From the NCBI GenBank assembly GCA_016719925.1, contig JADJYC010000006.1, positions 1 through 64,000 of the forward strand: 64,000 nucleotides of DNA, read 5' to 3'. The number at the start of each line of letters is the position of its first letter. Position 1 is the first letter of the stretch. Positions 19,610 to 29,246 of this stretch are shown piece by piece. A model generated the notes under the pieces. It was not told where the DNA came from. It did not search any database and saw only the letters and a list, made by a program, of their open reading frames with translations. Source of the stretch: Crocinitomicaceae bacterium. Its GTDB lineage: Bacteria > Bacteroidota > Bacteroidia > Flavobacteriales_D > Crocinitomicaceae. Both the position numbers and the translations under genes were made by a program.

Positions 19610-20491
19610 CTAAATCAGTAAAAGAGATGACTTAAGAATTTCTACCTGAAATGTTTCATGCATGCCGCTCGGCTCTCCGTCAATATGAAGGGTTGCAGAA
19701 GTTCCTTTAGGTAAAGAAAGTTTTAAACAACCATCAAACATTACCTGTTCAAAATATTTTGAATGATGGATCGATTTTGAAAAGAATTTTCTGGCAATGG
19801 AAGGTGCATTATACCACTTAAAAGGTTTCAGAACGATGAGTTCAAATTTTCCGTCTGTTAATTCAGACATGGGAGAAATTGTAAATCCGTTTCCAAATTG
19901 AGATGAGTTGGCAACAGACAGCATGAAAGCTTTTTTTAGAGATTTATTTCCGTCAATTTCTATTTGATAATCATGCGGTATGTAATTCCTGAATTCTTTA
20001 ATCACCAATTTTATGTAACTTAAAAATCCGCGTTTGTGATATTCATCAAATTTTTTAGCGATGTGAGCATCAAATCCAAATCCGCAGGTTCCCAAAAATA
20101 GTTTGTCATTTACTTTGCCAACATCAATGGTATCTGCTTTTTTATTGTTCAATCTTAAAATTGCCTGATCAAATTTCAGCGGAATTCCGGCATGACGCGC
20201 CAGGCCATTTCCAGATCCACAGGGAATTATTCCCAAAGCACATTGGCTATTCACCAAGGCGCTTCCAATTTCATTCACAGAACCATCACCACCAACAGCA
20301 ACAATAATGTCCGATTCATTTTTGTATTGATTTGCAATTTCATGGCCGTGTCCGCGGTGTTCAGTATAAACAATCTTGATTTCAAATTTGCTTTTGTCCA
20401 GGTGTTTTTCAATCAGCGGTGGAATGACATTTTTTTTTCCGACACCTGAAATGGGATTTATGATGAAAACTATTTTTTGTTTCCGCTCCAT
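19610..20491 (-). CDS. Diacylglycerol kinase-family lipid kinase
   Basis: Soluble or peripheral lipid kinase of the DagK/YegS/LCB5 family, phosphorylating diacylglycerol or a related lipid with ATP. The 293-aa protein shows IINPISGVGKKN at the N-terminus, AVGGDGSVNEIGSAL (GGDGT-type catalytic loop, Ser for Thr), LGIIPCGSGNGLARHAGIP and GTCGFGFDAHIAKKFDE, then a beta-rich C-terminal domain ending in LHIDGEPSG. It starts one base before the stop of the upstream phosphoglycerol-transferase-like gene, so the two are tightly coupled. Diacylglycerol released by LTA-synthase-type chemistry is the substrate such a kinase would recycle, but whether that happens here is inference. Confidence 0.88.
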   Translation of the reverse strand: MERKQKIVFIINPISGVGKKNVIPPLIEKHLDKSKFEIKIVYTEHRGHGHEIANQYKNESDIIVAVGGDGSVNEIGSALVNSQCALGIIPCGSGNGLARHAGIPLKFDQAILRLNNKKADTIDVGKVNDKLFLGTCGFGFDAHIAKKFDEYHKRGFLSYIKLVIKEFRNYIPHDYQIEIDGNKSLKKAFMLSVANSSQFGNGFTISPMSELTDGKFELIVLKPFKWYNAPSIARKFFSKSIHHSKYFEQVMFDGCLKLSLPKGTSATLHIDGEPSGMHETFQVEILKSSLLLI

Positions 20492-22384
20492 TTATTCAAC
20501 TGTCATTTCGTTGCTTATTAATGCGTGGTTGTAAGTCTGGATAATAGCTTTCAATGAATTCAAAATTTCGGTTTTCAGTTTTTCATCCTTCAAGAGATTC
20601 ACTGACTGCAATTGATCTTTCACATTGTAAATTCCCTGCACAACATCATCCTGAAACGTGAGCATGTATTTTTCAGTTGCGGTTTCATAAAAATAGAGAT
20701 ACTTGTTACCAACATAACTGCTGCTGTAACCAGGTTTATTTTCAAATACCGATTGACCAAATGCAAAAAATGGTTTTTGATATCCAAGCAAATCCATGAG
20801 AGTTGGCATGATGTCCGCCTGACTCACAATTTTATCATTTCTGCCACGGAACATTTTATTTACGGGATGATAAAACACCAGCGGAATATGCATGTTTCCC
20901 ATGTCTTTAAAATAGATATCTGAACCAGACGCAGGTGTGTGATCTGCAACTATGACAAATAATGTGTTTTCATACCACGGCATTTTTTTTACATTTTCAA
21001 AAAATACGGACAAAGCATAATCTGAATATCGCACTGAATTGTGAACTTCTTCAGGTCCCTGATTGAATTTATTCTGATAGCGTTCAGGAATAGAATAGGG
21101 CGGGTGTGAAGATATTGTAAAAATGGGGGAGAAAAAAGGTTGTTTCATTTCATCCATTTTCTGAACAGACCAGTTCAGAAATTCTTCATCATAAATTCCC
21201 CATGTTCCGTCAAAGTGATCTTCATTATTATATTCTGAACGACCGAAATAATTTTCGAAACCAGCCATGTCACAAAATACATCAAAACTCATGGTTCCGT
21301 TAGTAGCGCCGTGAAAGAACGAAGAAGAGTAATTCATTTCTTTCAGTAGCTTGGGGGCAGACTCAATTTTGTTGGAAGCGTATTGCGAAGTGAGGTATTC
21401 AATTTCCATCATTTTAGGAATAGAAGAAATAATGGAAGGCATGGCATCAATGGATTTTTTTCCGTTTGCATAGCAGTTTGTGTAAACCAGTGAACTGTCA
21501 ATTAATGAATCCAGAAATGGCGTGTATGTTGTATCGGTTCCGTTGATTGATCCAATATACTCCACAGAAAAACTTTCTAAAATCAGTACCACAACATTTG
21601 TATTTGAGATAGGATCTTGACGCTGATACAATTTTACCGGATTGAATTTTGTTTTAAGTTCTGTTTCTGTGAAATAGTTTTTTTCTTCGAGTGTGAGTGA
21701 CCCCCAGGTTTTAATTACCGTGAAAGCTGAATTAAGAACCAGCGGAATATTTTGTTCGATTGTATAAGCGGCTGCCTTAGGCGCAGCAACCGGTCTCAGA
21801 CCAATTCCTCCTCTTCCAACCAAAACAAGCAAACCTGCAATAACCGGAAAAATAATTATTTGTTTCAGCCAGGAAGTGTTTGCACTGTCATCAGCAATTT
21901 TGTCTATTTTTTTGAAGAGATACCAACCTCCGGTTTGAAAAAGAATCAGAAAAATTAACAGATACCAATAATCCATGATGAATGAAGGCAGCTGATTCAT
22001 CAGATCATCTCCAAAACCAAGCATCGTGAAAAGTGCCGTGGTTGACCGTGAGGCAGTGAATTTGAAATACTCTATATCGATCAGATTGATTAATACACAG
22101 AGAAAAAACGTAATGTAAAAACAGGCAGCAAAAAACAATCTGAAAAATTTTATGTCACGCCATTTGTTCGGGAACATCTCCAGCGCACCAAGCGGAAGAA
22201 AAACAATGGCAGTAGTCATCAGATCAAACCACATGCCTGCAATAAAATCACTGAAATAGACTACCGGAAAACTCTGCTGGTTAAACAGTAAAAAGAGCAA
22301 CCTCAATAACGTAAAAATGAGCATAAAAATACCCATTTTCAAAAAGAAACGAAAAACGTATTTGGGTATAATTTTACTGATCAC
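20492..22384 (-). CDS. LTA-synthase-family phosphoglycerol transferase/sulfatase
   Basis: A 630-aa membrane protein. The first 190 residues hold about five transmembrane helices (for example MLIFTLLRLLFLLFN and WYLLIFLILFQTGGWYL). The periplasmic alkaline-phosphatase-like domain then shows VVVLILESFSVEYIG (metal-binding Glu), NGKKSIDAMPSIISS (nucleophile region, Ser or Thr), WGIYDEEFLNW and FVIVADHTPASG (metal-binding Asp-His). This is the LtaS/MdoB architecture, which moves phosphoglycerol or phosphoethanolamine onto lipids or glycans. Gram-negative Bacteroidota lack classical lipoteichoic acid, so the acceptor is uncertain. It lies between the M61 peptidase and the lipid kinase on one likely operon, 9 nt after the former. 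Confidence 0.88.
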   Translation of the reverse strand: MISKIIPKYVFRFFLKMGIFMLIFTLLRLLFLLFNQQSFPVVYFSDFIAGMWFDLMTTAIVFLPLGALEMFPNKWRDIKFFRLFFAACFYITFFLCVLINLIDIEYFKFTASRSTTALFTMLGFGDDLMNQLPSFIMDYWYLLIFLILFQTGGWYLFKKIDKIADDSANTSWLKQIIIFPVIAGLLVLVGRGGIGLRPVAAPKAAAYTIEQNIPLVLNSAFTVIKTWGSLTLEEKNYFTETELKTKFNPVKLYQRQDPISNTNVVVLILESFSVEYIGSINGTDTTYTPFLDSLIDSSLVYTNCYANGKKSIDAMPSIISSIPKMMEIEYLTSQYASNKIESAPKLLKEMNYSSSFFHGATNGTMSFDVFCDMAGFENYFGRSEYNNEDHFDGTWGIYDEEFLNWSVQKMDEMKQPFFSPIFTISSHPPYSIPERYQNKFNQGPEEVHNSVRYSDYALSVFFENVKKMPWYENTLFVIVADHTPASGSDIYFKDMGNMHIPLVFYHPVNKMFRGRNDKIVSQADIMPTLMDLLGYQKPFFAFGQSVFENKPGYSSSYVGNKYLYFYETATEKYMLTFQDDVVQGIYNVKDQLQSVNLLKDEKLKTEILNSLKAIIQTYNHALISNEMTVE

Positions 22385-22393
22385 AAAACCAGA

Positions 22394-24184
22394 TTAATGT
22401 TTTGCGTAATCGACACGAAGCCAATAATCAAAATTGCGTTTGGTGTCTTCGGTAAACTTAGTATCAAACGTAAATTTTTTGGAAGCCCGTCCGCCCATCT
22501 TTATTTTATAGGTTTTCAGAATGTTGTCTCTTGAAATCAAAACTTCAAATTCATCACCGGTATTGAGTGTTTTGATGTAAGTATCAAATTCTGTCTGATC
22601 AACCCTGAATCCGTTTACAGCAATAATTTCATCATTCACACTCAGTCCGTATTCTTCAGCAGCTGAACCAGCGGTAATTCCGCTAATAATTAATCTCCCT
22701 GAACCGGAAGCTTTCACACCTAAAAATGGTTTTACTGAATCATCTGCATTGAAAAAATTCAGACCTACAAAAGCAAAATACTTTTTGTAATCAGGTGTTT
22801 CAGTACCGTAAACATATTTGGTAAAAAACCAGTCCATGTCTTCACCCAGAAAACTTTCCAGCGTAGCCTGAAATTCATCTTCGGTAAAACCAACATTGCT
22901 TTTCAGATAAAAATCTTTGTACAATTTCTGAAGAAAATCATCCAGAGATTTTTCAGCGTTAAATTTTTGAATGATATATAAATCAAGAAGACAAGCCAGG
23001 ATTTGTCCTTTTGAGTAATAAGAAATAGTAGTATTCGAGCTGTTTTCTGTTGGTCGGTATGCTTTTATCCATGCATCAAAACTTGAGTGAGCAACGCATT
23101 GTACTTTATTTCCTACTGAATTTTCTACATAGTTAATTGTGCCGATAATTTTATTGATGTAATCGTCTTCAGAATAAAAACCGGCACGTCTCAAAAATAA
23201 TTCATCATAATAAGAAGTAAATCCCTCCATCACCCAAAGTAAATCTGTATAATTTTCTTCATCGTAATTAAACGGTCCCAGTTCTTTCGGACGCATTCTT
23301 TTTACATTCCACAAATGAAAGTATTCATGTGCAACAAGACTTAAAAAGCCCAAATAATCATTTCCTTCATAGGTCCAGCGGTTTACTTCCAGCGTGGTTG
23401 AGTTTGAATGTTCCAGTCCGCCTTGCGGATCTGTAACGTTGTGAATAATAAAAACATATTCTTTATTTGGATTTTCACCCATAGCTTTTGATTCAGCTTC
23501 AATGATCCGTGCCATGTCTTTTTGCAGGGTGGGGATATCATAGTTCCCTTCACCGTACATAGCAACAGTATGGTGAACTCCCGCAGCTTCAAAATAAAAT
23601 TCTTCCTGATTACCGATTTCGATAGGACAATCAACCAGCTGGTCATAATTATCAAAACTGTACGTCCAGTTACCGTCATGTTTTAAAGAAGTGGATATTT
23701 TTTTGAAAGAAGCATGTGGTGTGATTTGCAATTTTCCTTTGACATCTTTGTAACCATCCACATACATAAATACACTTGTTCCGTTCAGATATCCGTGAGA
23801 GTCGTCCAGAAAACTGGTACGTACAGATAATTCAAACGCATAGACATCGTATTTGATATTAATTGACTTGGCGTCTTTTGTATTGATCTCCCAGCAGTTT
23901 TTAGAAATTTTTGTTACTTCTCTGGTGTTCCCTTTTTCATCAAAGGCATAAACCTGATTGATGTTTTTTGAAAATTCACGAACAAGATAAGAACCAGGTG
24001 CCCAAACCGGCAGTTTTACCTGAATTGCTGATGCACTGATTCCTGAAACATTCATCTCTACCTCAAAATAATGTGTATTGGGTTTTGACATTCCCAGTTT
24101 ATAATTTATTTCAAGAGCTGAATTCCCCTGCAGATAATAGGTCAGCAGTACCAGTAAAAAAATGATTTTCTTCATTCGTTTCAA
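22394..24184 (-). CDS. M61-family glycyl aminopeptidase with PDZ domain
   Basis: Exported zinc peptidase of 596 aa. The N-terminus is a signal peptide (MKRMKKIIFLLVLLTYYLQG). A beta-rich domain of about 250 residues comes first, with WAPGSYLVREFSKNI, typical of M61. The gluzincin motif VAHEYFHLWNVKRMRP supplies HExxH, and a later WVMEGFTSYYDEL holds the third ligand Glu. A PDZ domain occupies about residues 475-560 (GISAGSAAEEYGLSVNDEI). The predicted location is periplasm or outer surface. It is the first gene of a minus-strand group with the phosphoglycerol transferase and lipid kinase, and it diverges from the coiled-coil lipoprotein at 24253. Confidence 0.92.
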   Translation of the reverse strand: MKRMKKIIFLLVLLTYYLQGNSALEINYKLGMSKPNTHYFEVEMNVSGISASAIQVKLPVWAPGSYLVREFSKNINQVYAFDEKGNTREVTKISKNCWEINTKDAKSINIKYDVYAFELSVRTSFLDDSHGYLNGTSVFMYVDGYKDVKGKLQITPHASFKKISTSLKHDGNWTYSFDNYDQLVDCPIEIGNQEEFYFEAAGVHHTVAMYGEGNYDIPTLQKDMARIIEAESKAMGENPNKEYVFIIHNVTDPQGGLEHSNSTTLEVNRWTYEGNDYLGFLSLVAHEYFHLWNVKRMRPKELGPFNYDEENYTDLLWVMEGFTSYYDELFLRRAGFYSEDDYINKIIGTINYVENSVGNKVQCVAHSSFDAWIKAYRPTENSSNTTISYYSKGQILACLLDLYIIQKFNAEKSLDDFLQKLYKDFYLKSNVGFTEDEFQATLESFLGEDMDWFFTKYVYGTETPDYKKYFAFVGLNFFNADDSVKPFLGVKASGSGRLIISGITAGSAAEEYGLSVNDEIIAVNGFRVDQTEFDTYIKTLNTGDEFEVLISRDNILKTYKIKMGGRASKKFTFDTKFTEDTKRNFDYWLRVDYAKH

Positions 24185-24221
24185 TTTGTATCAAAAATAA
24201 GCATTTGCCCTAAATATTCCC

Positions 24222-24229
24222 TATTTTTG
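24222..24229 (+). promoter_or_regulatory. Putative Bacteroidota -7 element
   Basis: TATTTTTG lies 23 nt before the ATG at 24253. A TTTG at 24204-24207 is closer than the usual -33 spacing, so only the -7 part is well supported. Confidence 0.5.
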
Positions 24230-24252
24230 CCTGTATCATAAACTATACCGCA

Positions 24253-25119
24253 ATGAACAGATTTAGTATTTCAATTTTATCCGGCTTGTTTTTTCTTGCA
24301 TGCGCAGGACCTTCTGATGGTGAAAACGGAGATCAGGACAGTAATGAAGAACTGGCAAGACTAAGAACTGAAAACATTGAACTGAAAGGTCAGCTGGAAG
24401 ATAAAGATTCTGTGCTGAATGATGCAATCATGCTGTTTAATGAGATTGAAGAAAATCTGGCAATGATTAATCTGAAAGATGATGAGATCAGATTGCGTTC
24501 TGCTAATGTTGAAGTTGCCGAAGATGGTAAACAATGGATTCTGCAGGAAATTCAGAATATCAATTATCTGCGTGAAGAAAACGGAAAGAAAATTGAAGAG
24601 TTGAATAAAATGCTGAAGAGTGACAAACTCCAGATAGCTGAATTACAAAATATGGTTAATAATTTGCTTCTTCAGATTCAGGTACAGGAAGAGGAGATTG
24701 AAATGCTGCGTATGGAATTGTCTGACCTGGACAGAGAGTATGTTGAATTACTTGAGGCATATGAAGAACAAACAGAGATTGCTTTTGAAACACTTAAAGA
24801 ACTGAATAAAGCGTATTATGCATACGGCACGGAAGAGGAACTTGTGAATAACGGTGTAATAGTTAAAGAAGGCGGGTTTATCGGCATCAACAAAAAAGTT
24901 TCTTTGAAAGATGATTTTAATGATGAGTATTTTACCCAGGTAGATTTATCAAAAGATAAAATTATTGAAGTAGTTGGAAAAAAATTAAGATTCATCACTG
25001 ACCACCCTTCAACAGCATATAATATTGTTTCTTTGGGACAGAGTCACAAAATTGTAATTGATGATCCAAAATCATTCTGGAAAGTTTCAAAATACCTGGT
25101 GATTGTCGTTGAAGAATAA
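24253..25119 (+). CDS. Coiled-coil lipoprotein, 288 aa
   Basis: Predicted lipoprotein: MNRFSISILSGLFFLAC has a lipobox cysteine at residue 17, followed by an acidic GPSDGENGDQDSNEE spacer. Residues about 30-180 are a long continuous coiled coil with heptads (RLRTENIELKGQLEDKDS, MLRMELSDLDREYVELLEA). The C-terminal 100 residues form a small globular domain (NNGVIVKEGGFIGINKKVSL, KLRFITDHPSTAYNIVSLG). No family name is certain; similar Bacteroidota proteins are annotated only as hypothetical. It sits 2 nt before the small membrane protein gene at 25122, so they likely work together at the envelope, perhaps as a spacer or scaffold. Confidence 0.7.
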   Translation: MNRFSISILSGLFFLACAGPSDGENGDQDSNEELARLRTENIELKGQLEDKDSVLNDAIMLFNEIEENLAMINLKDDEIRLRSANVEVAEDGKQWILQEIQNINYLREENGKKIEELNKMLKSDKLQIAELQNMVNNLLLQIQVQEEEIEMLRMELSDLDREYVELLEAYEEQTEIAFETLKELNKAYYAYGTEEELVNNGVIVKEGGFIGINKKVSLKDDFNDEYFTQVDLSKDKIIEVVGKKLRFITDHPSTAYNIVSLGQSHKIVIDDPKSFWKVSKYLVIVVEE

Positions 25120-25121
25120 TC

Positions 25122-25460
25122 ATGTATGGTGTTATTGCCATATTGTTTATTTTGGGCGCTGTTGCTTTGTGGATCATAGCAGGCGTTCAGATGAATAAAT
25201 ATGGCAGAGCAAAAGGAGTGAAGCAGTTTTTTCTGATGCTCGGACTTTTTATTTTTGTTACAGCAATTTTATTTCTGACAATTTACGCTCCCCAGATTAA
25301 CTGCTCAGGTTTCTTTTGCGGAATTGAAGAGTTCCTTATTTTTTTACTGGTTACCTATATCGTGATGTTGATCATACCAATCATCATGCTTACAGCAATG
25401 GTTCATAAACTGAAAAAGGGTGTTGTTGGAAAATCAGATGATAATCTGCTTGATGTTTAA
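25122..25460 (+). CDS. Small membrane protein, 112 aa
   Basis: Three predicted transmembrane helices: about residues 2-21 (GVIAILFILGAVALWIIAG), 34-54 (FFLMLGLFIFVTAILFLTIY) and 67-95 (EEFLIFLLVTYIVMLIIPIIML). A short basic tail ends the protein. Two cysteines (NCSGFFCG) lie in the loop before the last helix. No recognised domain. It lies 2 nt after the coiled-coil lipoprotein, which suggests one transcript. The convergent tatA gene ends 17 nt away. Confidence 0.6.
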   Translation: MYGVIAILFILGAVALWIIAGVQMNKYGRAKGVKQFFLMLGLFIFVTAILFLTIYAPQINCSGFFCGIEEFLIFLLVTYIVMLIIPIIMLTAMVHKLKKGVVGKSDDNLLDV

Positions 25461-25476
25461 TGATTCAGATTTTGAA

Positions 25477-25821
25477 TCAGGCTTTTGACTCGTTCTTTTC
25501 TGATAACGGGGGAGAAGTTGATTCCGTTTTTTTTGGTACAGATACATTCTCATCTAAACGAGTAAGATTTTCTATTTCTTTGATTTCATCTGATTTATTG
25601 AGATCTTCAACAGAGGGTACGTTTAAATCCCGTCTCATTTCTATGGCTGAATTCTGAATATCTCTTTTGATTTCATCACTGGCGGCTTTTATTTCCCGCA
25701 TACCTTTCCCCAGGTTTTTTACAATATCCGGAACACCTTTTGATCCAAAAAGCATGAGCACAACAAGAATGATCAGAATGAATTCACCGGTACCAACGCT
25801 ATTTAGAAATAATAAAGTCAT
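25477..25821 (-). CDS. tatA: Twin-arginine translocase subunit TatA/TatB family
   Basis: A 114-aa protein with one N-terminal transmembrane helix (GEFILIILVVLMLFGSKGVP), the FGxxxxP hinge, and an amphipathic helix VKNLGKGMREIKAASDEIKR. This is the standard TatA/B/E fold for export of folded proteins. The cytoplasmic tail is charged and low in complexity. The tail is longer than a minimal TatA and could also fit TatB; in Bacteroidota a single TatA-type protein often serves. It lies just upstream of the secDF terminator, in the same direction as secDF but transcribed separately. The tatC gene is not in the window. Confidence 0.88.
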   Translation of the reverse strand: MTLLFLNSVGTGEFILIILVVLMLFGSKGVPDIVKNLGKGMREIKAASDEIKRDIQNSAIEMRRDLNVPSVEDLNKSDEIKEIENLTRLDENVSVPKKTESTSPPLSEKNESKA

Positions 25822-25830
25822 TTAAATAAA

Positions 25831-25860
25831 AAAAGCCTTCCCAAAGTTAGGAAGGCTTTT
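25831..25860 (-). terminator. Rho-independent terminator of secDF
   Basis: AAAAGCCTTCC (25831-25841) and GGAAGGCTTTT (25850-25860) pair fully around an 8-nt loop. Read on the minus strand the hairpin is followed by a T-rich run, 24 nt after the secDF stop. Confidence 0.9.
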
Positions 25861-25883
25861 TGAATACTGATTGACGAGAAGTA

Positions 25884-28800
25884 TTATTTAACTTCCTCTT
25901 CTTTTTTCTTTGAACCAAAATCAAGTACCAATGGTGTTGCAATACATACAGAAGAGCAAGTTCCTACTACAACACCAATCATAATTGCGAAAATAAATCC
26001 TTTGATGGCTTCTCCACCTACAACAAACATCGCAAGCAATACAATGAATGTGGTCATAGAGGTATTAATTGTACGACCGAGGGTTGAGTTAATTGCTGTA
26101 TTGATAACTTCTTTCTGATCTTTTTTAGCATGTAATCCAACGTATTCACGAATACGGTCAAAAACAACCACCGTATCATTGATAGAATAACCTACCACAG
26201 TAAGAATAGCAGCAATGAAAGCCTGATCAATTTCAAGTGAGAATGGTAGAACGCCCCAGAATAATGAGAACAATGTCAATACTAATAAAACGTCATGTGC
26301 CAATGAAATTGTTGCTCCCAAACCATATTGCCATTTACGGAAACGCAACAATATGTAAAGGAAGATGACAATCAAAGAAAATACAATTGCGTAAATGGAG
26401 TTTTTCTTCAAATCTTTTGAAATGGTTGGAGCAATCATTTTTTGTTCCAGTACTTCAAATTCACCTACTTCAGTTAAACCAACACGCAAGGTAGAGTCAA
26501 CCAGCGCATTTGCCTCTTCAGAAACATCTGTTACCAGATATTTAGTGGTGATCATTACGGTGTTTTTATTATCAACCCTTTTTGCAATAGGTGTACTTCC
26601 AAAATCGTCAGTCAGTTTAGAAGCAATGTCTTCTGCATCTATTTCTTTTTGGAATTCAACTTTATATTGACGGCCACCCTGAAAATCTACTCCTAAATCC
26701 AGCCCGCGTGTAAACATTGAGATAATTCCAACCGTAATCACCGCTCCGGAAATCAAATAGAATAAGCGTCTTCTTTTTACAAACTGGAAATTCATATTCA
26801 GAAACCAGTTTTTGGTCAGTTTGGTAGAGAAATTGATGTTTTTATCCTTGTCAAGGAAATAAGTCATGATCAATCTTGTTACCACAATAGCAGCAAAGAA
26901 TGAAGTGAAAATACCAATGATCAAAGTTGTAGCAAATCCTTTAATTGGTCCAGTTCCAAAAACAGCCAGCACAATACCAGTTAACAGGGTTGTGATGTTA
27001 CCATCTAAAATGGATGACAATGCCCTTGAGTATCCGTCACTTATAGCGGCTTTTAAGCCTTTTCCATGACGGAGTTCTTCACGCACACGTTCAAAAATAA
27101 GTACGTTGGCATCTACCGCCATACCAATTGTTAATACGATACCGGCAATACCAGGGAGAGTAAGAATAGCCTTAAGCGATGCCAGTGCACCAACGAGGAA
27201 AAAGATGTTTACGATCAATGCCGCATTTGCAATCAAACCGGCGCGCCCGTAATAGAAAATCATATATGCAAGCACAAGTAAAAAAGCCACTATGAAAGAT
27301 GTAAATCCTGCATTGATATTTGATTCTCCCAATGACGCTTCAACAACACTCTCATCAATGATACGTGCCGGAGCAGGTAATGCTCCCGCATTTAATAAGC
27401 CGGAAAGTTCGGCGCCTTCTTTAAGATCAATGTTTGGTCCTGTAATTTCAGAATATCCTTCATTCATTTTTCCTTCAACAACCGGTGCAGAATAAACCAT
27501 GTTGTCCATGGTGATGGCAATTTGTTTACCAATATTTCTGCCGGTCATTTCAGCCCATTTCTCTGTTCCGATTTGAGTCATTGACATCGTTACTCTGACT
27601 TCACTTGGATTTTGCGGATTAGTAGAATAACCTGCACGGTCAATATCTTCTCCGTTTACTTCTGCTCCGCTGGAAGGAACTTTGACAGCGTGTAATCTAA
27701 GAACTCCGGTTTCAATTTTATTTTCATCCAGAATTTCTTTTGCTTCCCACATAAAAACAAAATCATCCGGGAATAATGCTTTAGATGCCGGGTGATTTAA
27801 TCTTGGGTTTAAAGTAGCCGTGTCACGCACTGAAGCATAACCAACGGTTGATCCTTGTGTGATTCCAACAACATTACCCTGATTGTCACGATCAAGTGAA
27901 AACTGCAGATAACTTGTAATTGGATATTTAGCACGTTTTTCTTCATCCGTCATGTTTTCCAGTGAAGTAGTGTCTTCCTCTTCTGACTCTTCCAGTAATG
28001 AATTGCTGTCAGTACTGTCATTTTCATCTAATGCAAGCAAAGAAGTATCATTTGTATTTAAAGTTGTGTCAACTACTGTATCTGATTCTATTACTTCAGA
28101 TAATTCCTGAGCAGCTACAAATTCTTTCTCACCGGCAAGAATGAGACTTGGAATATCCATGCTGTTTGGCATGTTTGATCCGGCGTTATCATACACTTCA
28201 AAAAATTCCAGATTTGCTGTAGCTTGTAAACGACGACGTACTGATTCTTTATCAACCACACCCGGTAATTCAACATAGATACGGTTTGAACCAGGTTGTT
28301 TTTGAATAGTAGGTTGTGATACACCAAACGTGTTTACCCTTTTTTTCTATGATGATTTCTACACCATCAAGCGCGCTGTCTGCTTGTCTTTTCAAGAAAG
28401 CAATTACATCATCATTGGAAGCATCACTCTTCACTTCTTCGCGGTTGTGCGGGTGGAAAATTTTGGCAAGTGATCCGTTTGGATTCATTGTTGTATATTC
28501 CTCATAGAACATATCAATGAAATCTCCATCACCATTTGCAGTGCGTGTTAAGGCTGACTCATAAGGTTTAATGAATTCAGGGTTTCTGGTTCTTCCTGCA
28601 AGCTCATGAACCAGTTCAGGTACAGAAATTTCAAGCGTTACGCTCATTCCTCCCTGAAGGTCAAGACCAAAGTTTAACTCTCTTTCTTTACACTCAGCAT
28701 ACGTGTAGCCAAGGTGAACCACTTCATTGGCAACGTCTTTCAGATACTCTTCACGATAATAGTTTGCAACCTCATCCTGGGCTGAAGATTCAGACATGAA

Positions 28801-28983
28801 AATAGTGTCACTGCCGGCAATAACAAACTCAGAGTTTGTTGCAAGAAGTGAATCTAATTTCTCATTTCCGTAATCAACGGCTTTAGATTCTACATTACTG
28901 GTTGCCCATTTAAATGAAAGCTGATAAACACATGCAAGGGCCAATGCGATAGTGATAAACCAAAAAAATCCTTTATTTCTCAT
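25884..28983 (-). CDS. secDF: Fused SecDF protein-export membrane protein (one frameshift)
   Basis: Accessory RND-like proton-driven subunits of the Sec translocon, fused as is usual in Bacteroidota, about 1,030 aa. The SecD half has an N-terminal helix, the NFGLDLQGGMSVTLEI motif, a long periplasmic region with an acidic insert, and six helices containing LVLAYMIFYYGRAGLIAN and GMAVDANVLIFERVREEL. The SecF half has GLDLGVDFQGGRQYKVEF, SINDTVVVFDRIREYVG and a second helix bundle ending in a KKKEEEVK tail. The frame breaks in a seven-base T run at 28340-28346. Removing one base joins EIIIEKRVNTFGVSQPTIQK to IYVELPGVVDKES. The first SecD segment starts at 28983. It has its own terminator at 25831. 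Confidence 0.93.
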
Positions 28984-29204
28984 TTTGAATTTGGTAGTTT
29001 TTTCGTTCGTTTTTTTAAGAACGGGTGCAAATATAGAATTTCAAATCAAATTAACCAATTTAAAAGGGGCTTTCTGCAGATCCTGATGCCTGATCAATTT
29101 GTCCGGATCAGCCATTGAAAGGTTTAAAAATCTGAAAACCCCCGTGTTTACATTTTTTACAGGCTTCAGTAGGGTGCTGACAAGAACTTTGATAAAAATA
29201 AAAT

Positions 29205-29212
29205 TAACTTTG
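29205..29212 (+). promoter_or_regulatory. Putative Bacteroidota -7 element before resB-ccsA
   Basis: TAACTTTG fits TAnnTTTG and lies 34 nt before the ATG at 29247. The TTTG at 29188-29191 is spaced too closely to be a convincing -33. Confidence 0.45.
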
Positions 29213-29246
29213 CACCCACTTATAAACCGATCCTTTTTCCGCCCAA

